In this document: positions 18,329 to 27,216 of the stretch, piece by piece
How positions within the stretch are numbered: the stretch's first letter is position 1
How the letters are laid out: every line of letters begins with the position of its first letter
From: Paenibacillus_S sp043945595
Lineage (GTDB): Bacteria; Bacillota; Bacilli; Paenibacillales; NBRC-103111
Reading direction: 5' to 3'
Assembly (NCBI RefSeq): GCF_043945595.1
Contig: NZ_JBIFNP010000001.1
Span: 1,860,001-1,924,000, forward strand
Length of the DNA stretch: 64,000 nucleotides
The notes under the pieces: model-generated
What the model saw: only the letters and a program-made list of their open reading frames with translations
Told to the model about the DNA's origin: nothing
Databases searched by the model: none
Position numbers and translations under genes: made by a program

Positions 18329-19473
18329 TTAGTACAAGGCTTTATCGATCGGGAAGCTTTGACCGCTCCAGGCTTTTTTCGCTGTCCAGTCCGCTTCTCC
18401 CTGCCAGAACGGGTCGTCGGCGGGCAAGCCCAGCGGCAGGAACACGGCAGCGCATAAATATAAGCTGCCCGTCGAGATATAATGCTCTCCGACTTCGGGC
18501 TGATGGCCGCAGAAGCCGATGGTCAGCCAGCCGTTCTCGTCAAAGGTGCCGGGCGCTTCGATCATTCGGCGGATGACCGCCGTCAGCGCGCAGCGCACCT
18601 GAGCCGGCTCCAGGCCGGCGTCGAGCCGGTGCTGCAGAGCCATCTGACTCAGCAGCTGGAAGGCGCCGAACCGGTAAGCCAGCGACCGGCCTACGGCAGG
18701 GAAGGTGCCCTCCGGCGAGATGAGCCGTTCCTGCTGAACGGCGTAGCGGGCCGCCCGCAGCACCGCTTTTTCTTTCATAGCCGCCCATGCTTCTTCTTCA
18801 TGGCCGACCTTCTCGATAATATCCACCAGCATCGGTTGAATCACGAAGCTGTTATAATAATCCGCATGGTACTCCGTCCGTCTCCATAATTGCCGTCGCC
18901 TTTATACCAAGCCTCATGCTGTCTGAGCGCGTAATCGACACGCATCCGGTCCCAATCCGCAGCTCCTGCCTGGTACAGCGCCGTCTCGATCATCGCTGCG
19001 AACAGCAGCCAATTGTTAAAGCCGGGCTTGCGCGTACGGGTCGATTTCAAGGCGGCTACGACATTGTGCTGAACCCGCGGCTCCAGCTTGTGCCACAGCT
19101 CCTTCGGGGCCCGTATCAGGGCGTGGGACAGAAACGCGGCATCGACAATCGGCTGATAGCCTTCCGAGAAATTCATAAAATCAGGCGACGCCGGATCGGT
19201 AGCCGCATCGATGGCTTCTCTTGCCCATACGGCGTAATGCTCGCGCAGGCGGCCTTCTTCGCCGTCCTGGCTCCCGGTTTCCAGCCAAGGGGCTATTCCC
19301 GTCAGCAAACGGCCCAAGGCCTCCAGGTAGGTATACATATGGCGATCCTCGATCTTACGCTCAATCGGCATCGTCTCTTTCAATTTGCGCTTGGTCAGCT
19401 GGAATAACACGGGCTGTGCGATCCGGCTCAGTGTGTCGATCCAATAGTTACGATCCTCAGTAGCATGCGGCAT
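18329..19473 (-). CDS. DUF2264 domain protein, frameshifted
   Basis: A cytoplasmic, alpha/alpha-toroid-like protein of about 381 residues resembling DUF2264 proteins, often found near polysaccharide-degrading genes; its reaction is unknown. Visible family features are WIDTLSRIAQPVLFQLTKRKLK, GFNNWLLFAAMIETALYQAG and GDGNYGDG. One base is missing near 18878: restoring it reads GDGTEYHADYYNSFVIQPM across the break. The ATG at 19473 follows GGGAGGAAAG. It faces the EamA gene convergently. Confidence 0.83.
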
Positions 19474-19741
19474 GTTTCTTTCCTCCCGGTTGTTTCGACA
19501 ATTAAGTTTCAATACCGTCCATTTTATAACAAAATGAAATAAGGGTCATTGGTGATCCTGACAATTATCTTTGTGGTTTTTTATCAGCTTCCGCTTTTTT
19601 CGGTGTTGTGCCGGAGGCGCTGCCGACGCTTCAAGAAGCTCCCACACGAGAGCCGGACGGGGGAGTTTCCCGGTATACCTTCAGACAAAAATTTGATATT
19701 CTTAGTAAGGTTCATCATTTTTTGACTTGTATACAGTTTGC
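19474..19741. other. Intergenic region, no gene seen
   Basis: Divergent spacer between the DUF2264 gene and the ECF sigma gene. It is AT-rich towards both ends. The sigma frame is open upstream through part of it but has neither a start signal nor family similarity. I see no convincing gene or RNA. Confidence 0.5.
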
Positions 19742-19770
19742 TGCAACATTCTTTTATTCTAGTACGTTTA
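19742..19770 (+). promoter_or_regulatory. Candidate ECF-type autoregulatory promoter
   Basis: TGCAAC (19742-19747), 17 bases, then CGTTTA (19765-19770), close to the TGAAAC-N16/17-CGTA pattern used by SigW-like factors. It lies about 30 bases before the sigma-factor start. Confidence 0.5.
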
Positions 19771-19796
19771 TATGGTTGCAAGAGAGGGGGATCCCA

Positions 19797-20354
19797 GTGG
19801 TAGCGCCAGAACTGATAAAGGCTGCCCAGTCGGGCGATCGCGACGCTCTAATTACCCTACTGCGTGAAATTGAAAACCATGTGTACCGGACTGCTTATTA
19901 CATTCTGGGCAATGAGCAGGATGCCATGGACGCCGCACAGGAAGCGTTAATTCGAATTTATACGAAAATTAATTCATACGAAGAAAAAGCGCAGTTCAAA
20001 ACATGGGTGCAGCGGATCGTAACGAATCTGTGTATCGACAAATTCCGCAGGTCCAAACCTACGGTATCCATTGAGCAGCATGACATGAATTTTACTGCGG
20101 GTTTTACGGTTGAAGACGAGGTGATGAACGGGTATATTGCCCAAGATATACGGGAGGCGATTGACAAGCTTCCGGAGCATCACCGTTCGGTGGTTGTGCT
20201 GCGGTATTTACAGGATTTTTCCTACAATGAAATTGCGGAATCGTTAGATTTGCCCATTAATACCGTGAAATCTTATTTGTTTAGGGCAAGGGCACAGCTG
20301 CAGACTTTACTAAAAGATTATAAAAAGCCCCGAAGTGACGCCATACATGGCTGA
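19797..20354 (+). CDS. ECF RNA polymerase sigma factor
   Basis: A 185-residue extracytoplasmic-function sigma factor of the SigW-like type. Region 2 contains YRTAYYILGNEQDAMDAAQEALIRIY and FKTWVQRIVTNLCIDKFRR; region 4 contains LPEHHRSVVVLRYLQDFSYNEIA and LPINTVKSYLFRARAQLQ. The start is taken as GTG 19797 with GAGAGGGGG upstream; the open frame before it shows no sigma similarity. It is followed after about 90 bases by its anti-sigma gene. Confidence 0.93.
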   Translation: MVAPELIKAAQSGDRDALITLLREIENHVYRTAYYILGNEQDAMDAAQEALIRIYTKINSYEEKAQFKTWVQRIVTNLCIDKFRRSKPTVSIEQHDMNFTAGFTVEDEVMNGYIAQDIREAIDKLPEHHRSVVVLRYLQDFSYNEIAESLDLPINTVKSYLFRARAQLQTLLKDYKKPRSDAIHG

Positions 20355-20442
20355 CAGCCGACGGTTGACGTGAGTAGATCCGGTTTTCTACTTCGTTGTA
20401 CAAAATTTCCCTTGTGAATCGACTAGAAAGGTAGTGTGCGGG

Positions 20443-21849
20443 ATGATGTGTCAAGAGGTGATCGATCTGATGCAGAGATACCTCGATCAGGATCTCGATG
20501 AAACTGAATATAATGCCATGCTCCGGCATTTGCAGCAGTGCGACGAGTGCACGGAGCTGTTCCAGCGCCTCGTCTCGTTGTCCCATGAGCTGGAGCAGCT
20601 GCCGAAGGTGACGCCTTCCTACAGCTTGGTGGATGCGATTATGCCTAGGCTCGATCGGATCGATGCCGGTGCGCCTTCCATTGAACCTCCAGCTGTCTTG
20701 GAGGCTGCTGCTCCAGCTGCAGCGGCGCCTGCTTTTGAGCGAAGCGTGCCGCAGACGGCCCCGTCCGTCAGCGCCGATAACAGATGGCGCCAGCGGATGC
20801 GCGGCCTCATATCGCCGCGGTGGCTCGGCGGGGTCGTTGCGGCCGGTCTGGTGCTTGGATTTTTCGTTTTTGAGCAGCAGCAGAAGCATACCGATATGAC
20901 GAATGCCGACGGGCTGCTGGCGACTTCCCCTCAAAGCGGAAGTGCCCAGAAAAGCTCCCGGAGCGATAACAGCGCTGCAGACTCGGCGGGCGGAGCATCT
21001 CCTGCGGGTTCGTACGAGCTGAAACGGAGCGAAGTGACCGCTCCGGAGGCGAAGGAGCCGCCGACGGGAATCAGCGGAGCCGACGACTCGCTGAAGGCTC
21101 CGGCCATGGCGGGAGCCAGCCAGCCGGGGAACATGGCCGGCGGCGCCGCGGCGAAGAAGAAGCCGGCGGCGGATGCGGGCTCGACAGCCCCGGCTGCGCC
21201 CGAAGGGGCCGCGGCTAAGCCGGACCCGGTCAGCGGCGGCGGGGAATCGCCGGCCGATACAGCGACGCAGCAGCCGTCCCCGCAGGAGCCTTCGGCAGGC
21301 TCGCAGGCGGCGGAGCCGAATTCTCCGGCGGCGCAGGGGCCCGTGCTGAACGAGCAGCAGCGCATTCAGCTGGCGAAGCCTCCGCTGGACGCTTCGAAGG
21401 AGGCTGACAATGCAGCCGGTTCGAATGCCGCTTCGACGCAGGATGCCTCGGATATTCAGCCGAAGATGCAGCTGATGAATCCGAACCAGGGCTTTGCGGC
21501 TGCCGGCGGAGCCTCCGAGCCTCAGGCGAAGCAGCCGGATGGGGGGAGCGGCGCGATGTACGGTATTGCCGCCGCTCCGCCTCCCGAAACCTTTGCGGCG
21601 AAGGTACAGCCGCTGGCTTCCCCGGACGGTGCGTACAGCGCGGTCATAAGTGAGGATCGCCATGTCGTGATTAGCGACAGACAGGGCAAAAAAGTGTTCG
21701 CTTCGCATGAATGGCTCGCCGCAGCCAAAGTAACCTTAGGCAGCTGGACTGCGGATAACAAGCTGTCATACCGCATTACGGAAAATAATGTGACAACTAC
21801 GTATGATATTGATGCGGTGAAAGCAACCGAAACCCGCCAGCAGGGTTGA
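20443..21849 (+). CDS. Zinc-type anti-sigma factor with long disordered domain
   Basis: A membrane regulator of about 468 residues. The N-terminal ZAS/zf-HC2 domain has the H-x3-C-x2-C motif in LRHLQQCDECTELFQ and should hold the ECF sigma factor. One membrane helix follows at GGVVAAGLVLGFFVF. Then come nearly 230 residues rich in Ala, Pro, Gly and Ser, and a C-terminal folded segment (VQPLASPDGAYSAVISEDRHVVIS). ATG 20443 fits the AAAGGT site. The stimulus is unknown; the long linker suggests a cell-wall or extracellular role. Confidence 0.88.
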   Translation: MMCQEVIDLMQRYLDQDLDETEYNAMLRHLQQCDECTELFQRLVSLSHELEQLPKVTPSYSLVDAIMPRLDRIDAGAPSIEPPAVLEAAAPAAAAPAFERSVPQTAPSVSADNRWRQRMRGLISPRWLGGVVAAGLVLGFFVFEQQQKHTDMTNADGLLATSPQSGSAQKSSRSDNSAADSAGGASPAGSYELKRSEVTAPEAKEPPTGISGADDSLKAPAMAGASQPGNMAGGAAAKKKPAADAGSTAPAAPEGAAAKPDPVSGGGESPADTATQQPSPQEPSAGSQAAEPNSPAAQGPVLNEQQRIQLAKPPLDASKEADNAAGSNAASTQDASDIQPKMQLMNPNQGFAAAGGASEPQAKQPDGGSGAMYGIAAAPPPETFAAKVQPLASPDGAYSAVISEDRHVVISDRQGKKVFASHEWLAAAKVTLGSWTADNKLSYRITENNVTTTYDIDAVKATETRQQG

Positions 21850-22087
21850 GAACCGATCAACACCAGCGGGCGTGCGAAGCCGTTTATAGATGCGCAAGTG
21901 CAGCGGTCGGAAGAAAGGTCCGTATTTAAAGGTAAAAATATAGGTGCAGCGCAGCCGAAATCGTCACAAGCGCCGGCTTCGCTGCATAGGATATGGTAGT
22001 TTCAGCTTACGATTTCACGTCGTATGACCACTCATGAGGGAAGTTTCTAGAGCTTTCCTCCAAGTGTTTATATAGATGGGGTTTCGT
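21850..22087. other. Intergenic region without identifiable gene
   Basis: Spacer between the anti-sigma gene and the terminator before holA. No start with a ribosome binding site and no strong hairpin seen. Confidence 0.5.
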
Positions 22088-22142
22088 ACAAAGGGATTAA
22101 GTCGGAAACCGGCAGGTTTTGACGTAATCCCTTTGTTGTTTT
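22088..22142 (+). terminator. Terminator before holA
   Basis: Arms ACAAAGGGATTA (22088-22099) and TAATCCCTTTGT (about 22125-22136) followed by a T-rich tail. Separates the sigma/anti-sigma unit from holA. Confidence 0.8.
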
Positions 22143-22178
22143 ACAATGCTTTGTAGAGAATAGAGGTGGGGTAAGGAC

Positions 22179-23198
22179 ATGGATTACAAAACAGCAATGA
22201 AACAGATTCAGAAGGGGCAGCCTGCCCCGATTTATGTGTGCTACGGCGCCGAATCGTATCTGGTGCATTCGTTTATCGAGAAGCTGACTGAACGGCTGAT
22301 CGAGCCGAACCAGCGCGAGTTTGCCGTAACGAAGTATGATTTGGCCGAAACCTCGCTCGATACCGTCATTGAAGAAGCTGAGACGCTGCCCTTTATGGTG
22401 CCGAGGAAGCTGGTTATCGCTTCGAATGCGCTATTTTTGACGGGGGCCAAGGAAAGCGCCAAGGTCGAGCATAAGCCGGAACGGCTGCTGGAATATATGA
22501 AATCGCCGGCTGATTTCTCGGTGATTGTGTTTACAGTGAACGCGGACAAGCTGGATGAGCGCAAGAAGCTGGTCAAGTCGCTGAAGGAGACCGATACGCT
22601 CGTTGCATGTACTTCACTTTCCGCAGATGAGCTGACCCATTGGGTCAAGAACGAAGCCGACAAGGCAGGCGTACAGTTTGCCCCGGGAGTGATCGACCTG
22701 TTTATTATGTATACCGGGACAAGCCTGCAGGCATTGGCGAGCGAGCTGGATAAATGCGCATTATATGTAGGGCGCGGAGGCACCTTGACGGCGGATGCGC
22801 TGGATCAGCTCGTCACCCGGAGCGTGGAACAAAATATTTTTATTCTTATCGAGCATATCGTGCAGCTTCAGCTGGATAAAGCATTTACCATGCTCTCCGA
22901 GCTGCTTCGGCGCAAGGAAGAGCCTATCAAGATCATGGCTTTGATTGCTAGGCAGTTCCGGATTATGCTCCAAGTGAAGGATTTGCAGCAGCAGGGGTAC
23001 TCCCAGCAGCAGATGGCTTCCCAGCTGGGGCTTCATCCTTATGCGGTTAAAATTGCCGCGGGACAGTGCGGCCGGTTCGAGCCGAAGCGGCTTGCCGATA
23101 TTATGGCTCAGCTGTCCGACCTGGATTATCAGATGAAGAGCGGCAAAATCGATAAGGTGCTTGGACTTGAAATGTTCCTGCTCCGGCTGGCGGCTTAA
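22179..23198 (+). CDS. holA: DNA polymerase III delta subunit
   Basis: The clamp-loader delta subunit, 339 residues, opening the beta clamp during replication. It begins MDYKTAMKQIQKGQPAPIYV and has the family's YGAESYLVHSFIEKL near the start and the helical C-terminus (KIMALIARQFRIMLQVKDL). Position after comEC and before rpsT matches B. subtilis yqeN. AGAGGTGGGG precedes the ATG. Confidence 0.96.
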   Translation: MDYKTAMKQIQKGQPAPIYVCYGAESYLVHSFIEKLTERLIEPNQREFAVTKYDLAETSLDTVIEEAETLPFMVPRKLVIASNALFLTGAKESAKVEHKPERLLEYMKSPADFSVIVFTVNADKLDERKKLVKSLKETDTLVACTSLSADELTHWVKNEADKAGVQFAPGVIDLFIMYTGTSLQALASELDKCALYVGRGGTLTADALDQLVTRSVEQNIFILIEHIVQLQLDKAFTMLSELLRRKEEPIKIMALIARQFRIMLQVKDLQQQGYSQQQMASQLGLHPYAVKIAAGQCGRFEPKRLADIMAQLSDLDYQMKSGKIDKVLGLEMFLLRLAA

Positions 23199-23264
23199 AG
23201 AAGACGCCTGCTGTCATGGCTGCCGCTGCCGCAGTGAAGGAAGAGCAGGGGAGTTGAATGTGGA

Positions 23265-24041
23265 ATGACGAGATCTATTGCACCCTACCTGAGGAGCGTG
23301 GCGCTGGATAGTGAGGGAATCCCTTCCTTCGACCGCTATCCGTTTCATCTGGGCGCCGTTAAAAGTTTAAAGGAACGGAGCCAGCTGCGGCTGCATCCGA
23401 AGGTCACTTACATCGTCGGTGAGAACGGGATGGGAAAGTCGACTTTAATGGAAGCGATTGCTGTCGCGTGGGGCTTCAATCCGGAGGGCGGGACGAAAAA
23501 CTTTTCATTTTCGACCCGTGCGACCCATTCCCCTTTGCATGAATGGATCCGATTGGTCAGAGGCATCCATAAGCCCCGGGACGGTTTCTTCTTTCGGGCG
23601 GAGAGCTATTACAATTTGGCGTCTCACATTGACGATCTGGATAGCGAGCCTTCTCCGGGCCCTCCCATAAAATCGTCTTACGGCGGGAAATCACTGCATG
23701 AGCAGTCGCATGGCGAGTCTTTTTTCGCAGCTTTTTTGCACCGTTTCGGCGGGCAAGGACTGTACATATTGGACGAGCCCGAGGCGGCGCTGTCCCCCTT
23801 CCGGCAAATGGCAATGCTTGCCCGGATTCATGAGCTCGTGCAGCAAAATTCCCAATTCATCATTTCGACGCATTCTCCGATCGTGATGGCTTACCCGGAT
23901 TCGATCATTTATGATTTGACGCCGGATGGAATTGAGCGCAAAGCGTGGGAGGAAACCGATCATTACCTCATTATGAAGCAGTTTCTTCTGAACCGGGCCC
24001 GGATGACCGGGGAGTTGTTCGGCGAGCCGGCGGACGGGTAG
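23265..24041 (+). CDS. AAA-family ATPase, stand-alone
   Basis: A 258-residue P-loop ATPase of the ABC/SMC-like AAA_15/AAA_21 kind. Walker A is GENGMGKST at residues 52-60. The signature region near SYGGKSLHEQSHGESF, Walker B in LYILDEPEAALSP and the FIISTHSPIVMAYP switch follow. Such proteins occur alone or with nucleases; no partner is seen here. It sits between holA and rpsT, where B. subtilis has none. Function unknown. Confidence 0.85.
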   Translation: MTRSIAPYLRSVALDSEGIPSFDRYPFHLGAVKSLKERSQLRLHPKVTYIVGENGMGKSTLMEAIAVAWGFNPEGGTKNFSFSTRATHSPLHEWIRLVRGIHKPRDGFFFRAESYYNLASHIDDLDSEPSPGPPIKSSYGGKSLHEQSHGESFFAAFLHRFGGQGLYILDEPEAALSPFRQMAMLARIHELVQQNSQFIISTHSPIVMAYPDSIIYDLTPDGIERKAWEETDHYLIMKQFLLNRARMTGELFGEPADG

Positions 24042-24070
24042 AGCCGAACGGGAATGGAGGGAAAGACAAG

Positions 24071-24112
24071 AAAAAAAGACCGGCGGCTCCTTACGGAACC
24101 ATCGGTCTTCGC
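24071..24112 (-). terminator. Terminator of rpsT
   Basis: On the minus strand, arms AGACCGATGG and CCGCCGGTCT with a seven-T tail (A-run at 24071-24077 on the plus strand). Confidence 0.8.
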
Positions 24113-24125
24113 TTTGAACAAGTGC

Positions 24126-24398
24126 TTACGCTTGTGCAGAAATCGCGTTCAGCTTTTTAGCCAGACGGGATTTTTTGCGTGCAGCGGCATTTTTATGGAT
24201 TAAACCTTTGGTCGCTGCTTTATCCAGCTTTTTGCTGGCAGTTACCAAGGCTGCTTGTGCAGTTTCCACATTGTTGCTAGCAGCAGCAGTTTCGAAGCTT
24301 TTTACTGCAGTGCGAAGAGCGGATTTGTGAGATGCGTTGTTCAAACGACGCTTTTCACTTACTTTTACTCTTTTAATCGCGGATTTAATGTTCGGCAT
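24126..24398 (-). CDS. rpsT: 30S ribosomal protein S20
   Basis: A 90-residue basic protein that binds 16S rRNA early in 30S assembly. Starts MPNIKSAIKRVKVSEKRRL and ends AARKKSRLAKKLNAISA, the usual S20 layout. AGGAGGTGAACG precedes the ATG. It is transcribed against its neighbours, as in Bacillus. Confidence 0.98.
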   Translation of the reverse strand: MPNIKSAIKRVKVSEKRRLNNASHKSALRTAVKSFETAAASNNVETAQAALVTASKKLDKAATKGLIHKNAAARKKSRLAKKLNAISAQA

Positions 24399-24464
24399 TG
24401 ACGTTCACCTCCTAAACCAACTTGCATAAAACGCACATTTTCATGTTTGTTGACAACTCTTGAT

Positions 24465-24493
24465 ATTCTAACATGCCCCATATTAAATTGCAA
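24465..24493 (-). promoter_or_regulatory. rpsT promoter
   Basis: On the minus strand, -35 TTGCAA (24493-24488), a 17-base spacer and -10 TAGAAT (24470-24465), about 65 bases before the rpsT start. Confidence 0.7.
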
Positions 24494-24648
24494 TAGAGTT
24501 CCAGGGCTTGTTCCTACATTTCTTTGAAGCCCGGGAAGTGCGGCTCTTGGAAGCCGAAGAAGTGCGGGCACCCGCCGCTTTGTATAAGGTGCTCCTCTTT
24601 TTCACACAATAGACAAGCATACTGATGTTGAAAGGAGACGAGGCTCAG

Positions 24649-25644
24649 GTGGTGGATTTAAGCGCATTTTCCGTTCGTACGGACCTGGCTTTGGAGGCCC
24701 ATGATCTGGCTTCCCCAGCGGGACAGGCGATACCGGGTGTACATACGTCGTCAGAGGAAAAGGATGGAATCCGGATCAGTATCGTTGATATTACGTCAGA
24801 GGAAGGCTCGCGCGCGATAGGCAAGCTTCCCGGTCATTATATAACGCTTGAGGTTCCGGAGCTGCGGCGCAAAGACAGCGGTCTTCAGGATCGGGTGGCG
24901 ACTGTGTTTGCTCAGGAGTTCGAGTCGTTTCTTCAAAAGCTGAACATCGGTCCTAACGCCAAGGTGCTTATTATCGGCTTGGGCAACTGGAACGTGACGC
25001 CTGACGCGCTCGGTCCCATCGTCGTCGAGAACATTATGGTGACGCGGCATTACTTCGAGCTGATGCCGGGACAGGTCAGTCCCGGGTACCGGCCTGTCAG
25101 CGCCGTGGCTCCAGGCGTCCTGGGCATTACCGGTATTGAAACGAGCGAGATCGTCCAGGGGATTGTCGAGAAATCGCGGCCGGATCTGGTTATTGCCATC
25201 GATGCGCTCGCTTCAAGATCGCTGGAGCGGGTGAACACGACAATTCAAATTGCGGACTCGGGCATTCACCCCGGATCGGGGATCGGCAATAAACGCAAAG
25301 GGCTGACCCTGGAAACTTTAGGTGTTCCGGTGATAGCCATCGGTGTGCCTACCGTCGTATATGCGTCCACGATTGTCAATAATGCATTCGATATGATGCA
25401 CCATCATTTCCGCCAGCAGACCAGCAATACCGGCCAAATTCTCGGGCTGCTGGACAACATGCAGGAAAACGAGCGGCTGGAGCTGGTCCGTGAAGTATTG
25501 AATCCGCTCGGCCACGACCTGCTGGTCACCCCGAAGGAAATCGATCAATTTATCGAGGATATAGCGAACATTATCGCGAGCGGCTTGAACGCTGCGCTTC
25601 ATGAAGCGGTGGATGCGGATAACGTTTCGGCTTATACGCATTAA
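24649..25644 (+). CDS. gpr: Germination protease GPR
   Basis: Aspartic-like endopeptidase that degrades small acid-soluble spore proteins during germination; made as a zymogen in the forespore. The protein of about 331 residues contains FSVRTDLALEAH, close to the known propeptide cleavage region, then GKLPGHYITLEVPEL, LIIGLGNWNVTPDALGP and the DALASRSLERVNTTIQ segment. No clear ATG fits; GTG 24649 (or the adjacent GTG 24652) follows GGAGACGAGG. An upstream in-frame ATG (24625) has no binding site. A sigma-G promoter is expected but not clear by eye. Confidence 0.94.
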   Translation: MVDLSAFSVRTDLALEAHDLASPAGQAIPGVHTSSEEKDGIRISIVDITSEEGSRAIGKLPGHYITLEVPELRRKDSGLQDRVATVFAQEFESFLQKLNIGPNAKVLIIGLGNWNVTPDALGPIVVENIMVTRHYFELMPGQVSPGYRPVSAVAPGVLGITGIETSEIVQGIVEKSRPDLVIAIDALASRSLERVNTTIQIADSGIHPGSGIGNKRKGLTLETLGVPVIAIGVPTVVYASTIVNNAFDMMHHHFRQQTSNTGQILGLLDNMQENERLELVREVLNPLGHDLLVTPKEIDQFIEDIANIIASGLNAALHEAVDADNVSAYTH

Positions 25645-25660
25645 AGTGAGTGTGGCTGTT

Positions 25661-25696
25661 AAGCCGTCCCGGCCGATCGGGACGGCTTATTTTTGT
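25661..25696 (+). terminator. Terminator after gpr
   Basis: Arms AAGCCGTCCCG (25661-25671) and CGGGACGGCTT (about 25678-25688) followed by a T-run. It isolates the TIR cassette from gpr. Confidence 0.9.
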
Positions 25697-25768
25697 GGAA
25701 AAAAAGGGGAATCGCGGAACATTGTAGAAACATCCAAGTAACGAATTTTATTTTAGGATGTGGATACT

Positions 25769-26242
25769 ATGACCAAAGCCGATAAGCCGAGGCTGTTTAT
25801 AGGCTCTTCTGCCGAAAGCGTAGAGGTAGCCGAAGCGCTGCAGACCAGCCTGCATTACACCTTTGAAGTGACTGTATGGAGCCAGATGCTGTTCCCGCCG
25901 TCGCAGACGACGCTCGCCCCTTTGATCCGAAAAGCGCAAAGCACCGATTTCGCCTTATTTGTATTCGAGCCGAACGATCTTACTCTGCTGCGGGAGCAGG
26001 TGGTGAGCACGGTCCGTGACAACGTCATTCTGGAGCTGGGCTTGTTTATCGGGCAAATCGGATTGGAGCGAACCTATTTTATGATCCCTGAAGGGGAACA
26101 GCTTCATCTGGCTACGGATCTGATAGGACTGACGCCTTTAAAATATAATTCCGGACACGGAGATGGCCTACTCGCAGGACTGGGACCGGTGACATATATT
26201 ATGAAGCAGATGGCCAGAGAACTGGGAATGCGCAGCAGATGA
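25769..26242 (+). CDS. Stand-alone TIR-like protein (predicted nucleotide-binding, PF10137 type)
   Basis: A 157-residue protein that is almost entirely one TIR-like domain of the family used as the NAD-cleaving effector in some CBASS and Pycsar defence systems. It starts RLFIGSSAESVEVAEALQ (residues 8-25), then VTVWSQMLFPPSQTTLAPLI and FALFVFEPNDL. The ending is NVILELGLFIGQIGLERTYF, where E89 is the putative catalytic glutamate. No sensor domain is attached. ATG 25769 has AGGA upstream; a GTG at 25760 is possible. It overlaps the next gene by 4 bases. The NADase activity is an inference from family motifs. Confidence 0.82.
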   Translation: MTKADKPRLFIGSSAESVEVAEALQTSLHYTFEVTVWSQMLFPPSQTTLAPLIRKAQSTDFALFVFEPNDLTLLREQVVSTVRDNVILELGLFIGQIGLERTYFMIPEGEQLHLATDLIGLTPLKYNSGHGDGLLAGLGPVTYIMKQMARELGMRSR

Positions 26243-27216
26243 GGCCGAAACTATTTATCGGCTGTTCGCCGAACGGAACGCTGCTGTCCGAGTTTTACCA
26301 GACCCAGCTGGCTTCCCAAACGGAAGCGGCTGTCGTGAATCAGGGCATCCTGTCTACCTCCAACCCGATATTAAAAAGGCTGGACCGCCAGCTCAAGGAA
26401 TCGGATTTCGGCCTGATCGTCCTGACCGGAGCAGACTTTGCCGATCCTTCCATGTATGCGAATCTGATATTTTTGACGGGCCTGTTTATTGGAGAACTGG
26501 GGTACAAACGCACCTTCATCGTCATGCCCAAGGGGCACCGGCTGCCGGATTATTTGGAAGGCTTTAATCCGCTAGCTTTAGAGGAGGAGAACGGGGAGCC
26601 GCGGCTGGAGAGGGCAGGAGTGCATCTGTATCCTATCCGCCAGGCGATCAGCGGTCTCAAGCTGAGATACAAGCTTTCCGATTACCGGAAAGCGGATGCC
26701 GACCGGCAGTTTTTGTTCTCGGCGCTGGATGCTTTGAATCTATCGGGTAATGTAGACTATGACAGAGTGCTGGATAAATTCCATAAGACATTCGATCCTT
26801 CGTGTGGTATAATCGAATTCCAGGAAGTGACAGCCGCAACGCTGTTTGAACTGTTGGAAGACGGCGTCACCCTGAAGCAGTTTGCCCGTGCAGGACAGGT
26901 GGGAAACAACCATACCATCCTGCTGACGGATAAGAGCAGTTATTTGGCCGAATGCTGCCGGGCCGCGGACATTAACGTGCATCTGGGCCGCGCCAAGGAT
27001 AAAGAAGACGGTGTATTTGAATATATTTACTGCGTGAAGCTGCATCCGACGATTATTTCCTCGCTGCATTTTACGACGGACATCCATATCCCGCCCCATC
27101 ATCATCACACCATCATGATGGAGCTGTCGCAAAAAAACGCCAAGCTGGTTTCTTCGCTGAAGTCCATTGTGAAAGGAAGGATCAACTATGCTGAAGCGCA
27201 TGAAGAGAGCTCATAA
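26239..27216 (+). CDS. Degenerate TIR-like domain fused to unknown C-terminal domain
   Basis: A 325-residue partner of the preceding gene, coupled through an ATGA overlap. Residues 1 to about 145 are a second TIR-like domain (KLFIGCSPNGTLLSEFYQ, FGLIVLTGADFADPS, FIGELGYKRTFIVMP). The catalytic-site motif, though, reads NLIFLTG at residues 75-81, so the glutamate of its neighbour is replaced by L79. The remaining about 175 residues, with VGNNHTILLTDKSSYLAECC and a His cluster (PPHHHHTIM), match nothing I recognise. It may bind a ligand or regulate the active TIR. Confidence 0.78.
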   Translation: MRPKLFIGCSPNGTLLSEFYQTQLASQTEAAVVNQGILSTSNPILKRLDRQLKESDFGLIVLTGADFADPSMYANLIFLTGLFIGELGYKRTFIVMPKGHRLPDYLEGFNPLALEEENGEPRLERAGVHLYPIRQAISGLKLRYKLSDYRKADADRQFLFSALDALNLSGNVDYDRVLDKFHKTFDPSCGIIEFQEVTAATLFELLEDGVTLKQFARAGQVGNNHTILLTDKSSYLAECCRAADINVHLGRAKDKEDGVFEYIYCVKLHPTIISSLHFTTDIHIPPHHHHTIMMELSQKNAKLVSSLKSIVKGRINYAEAHEESS

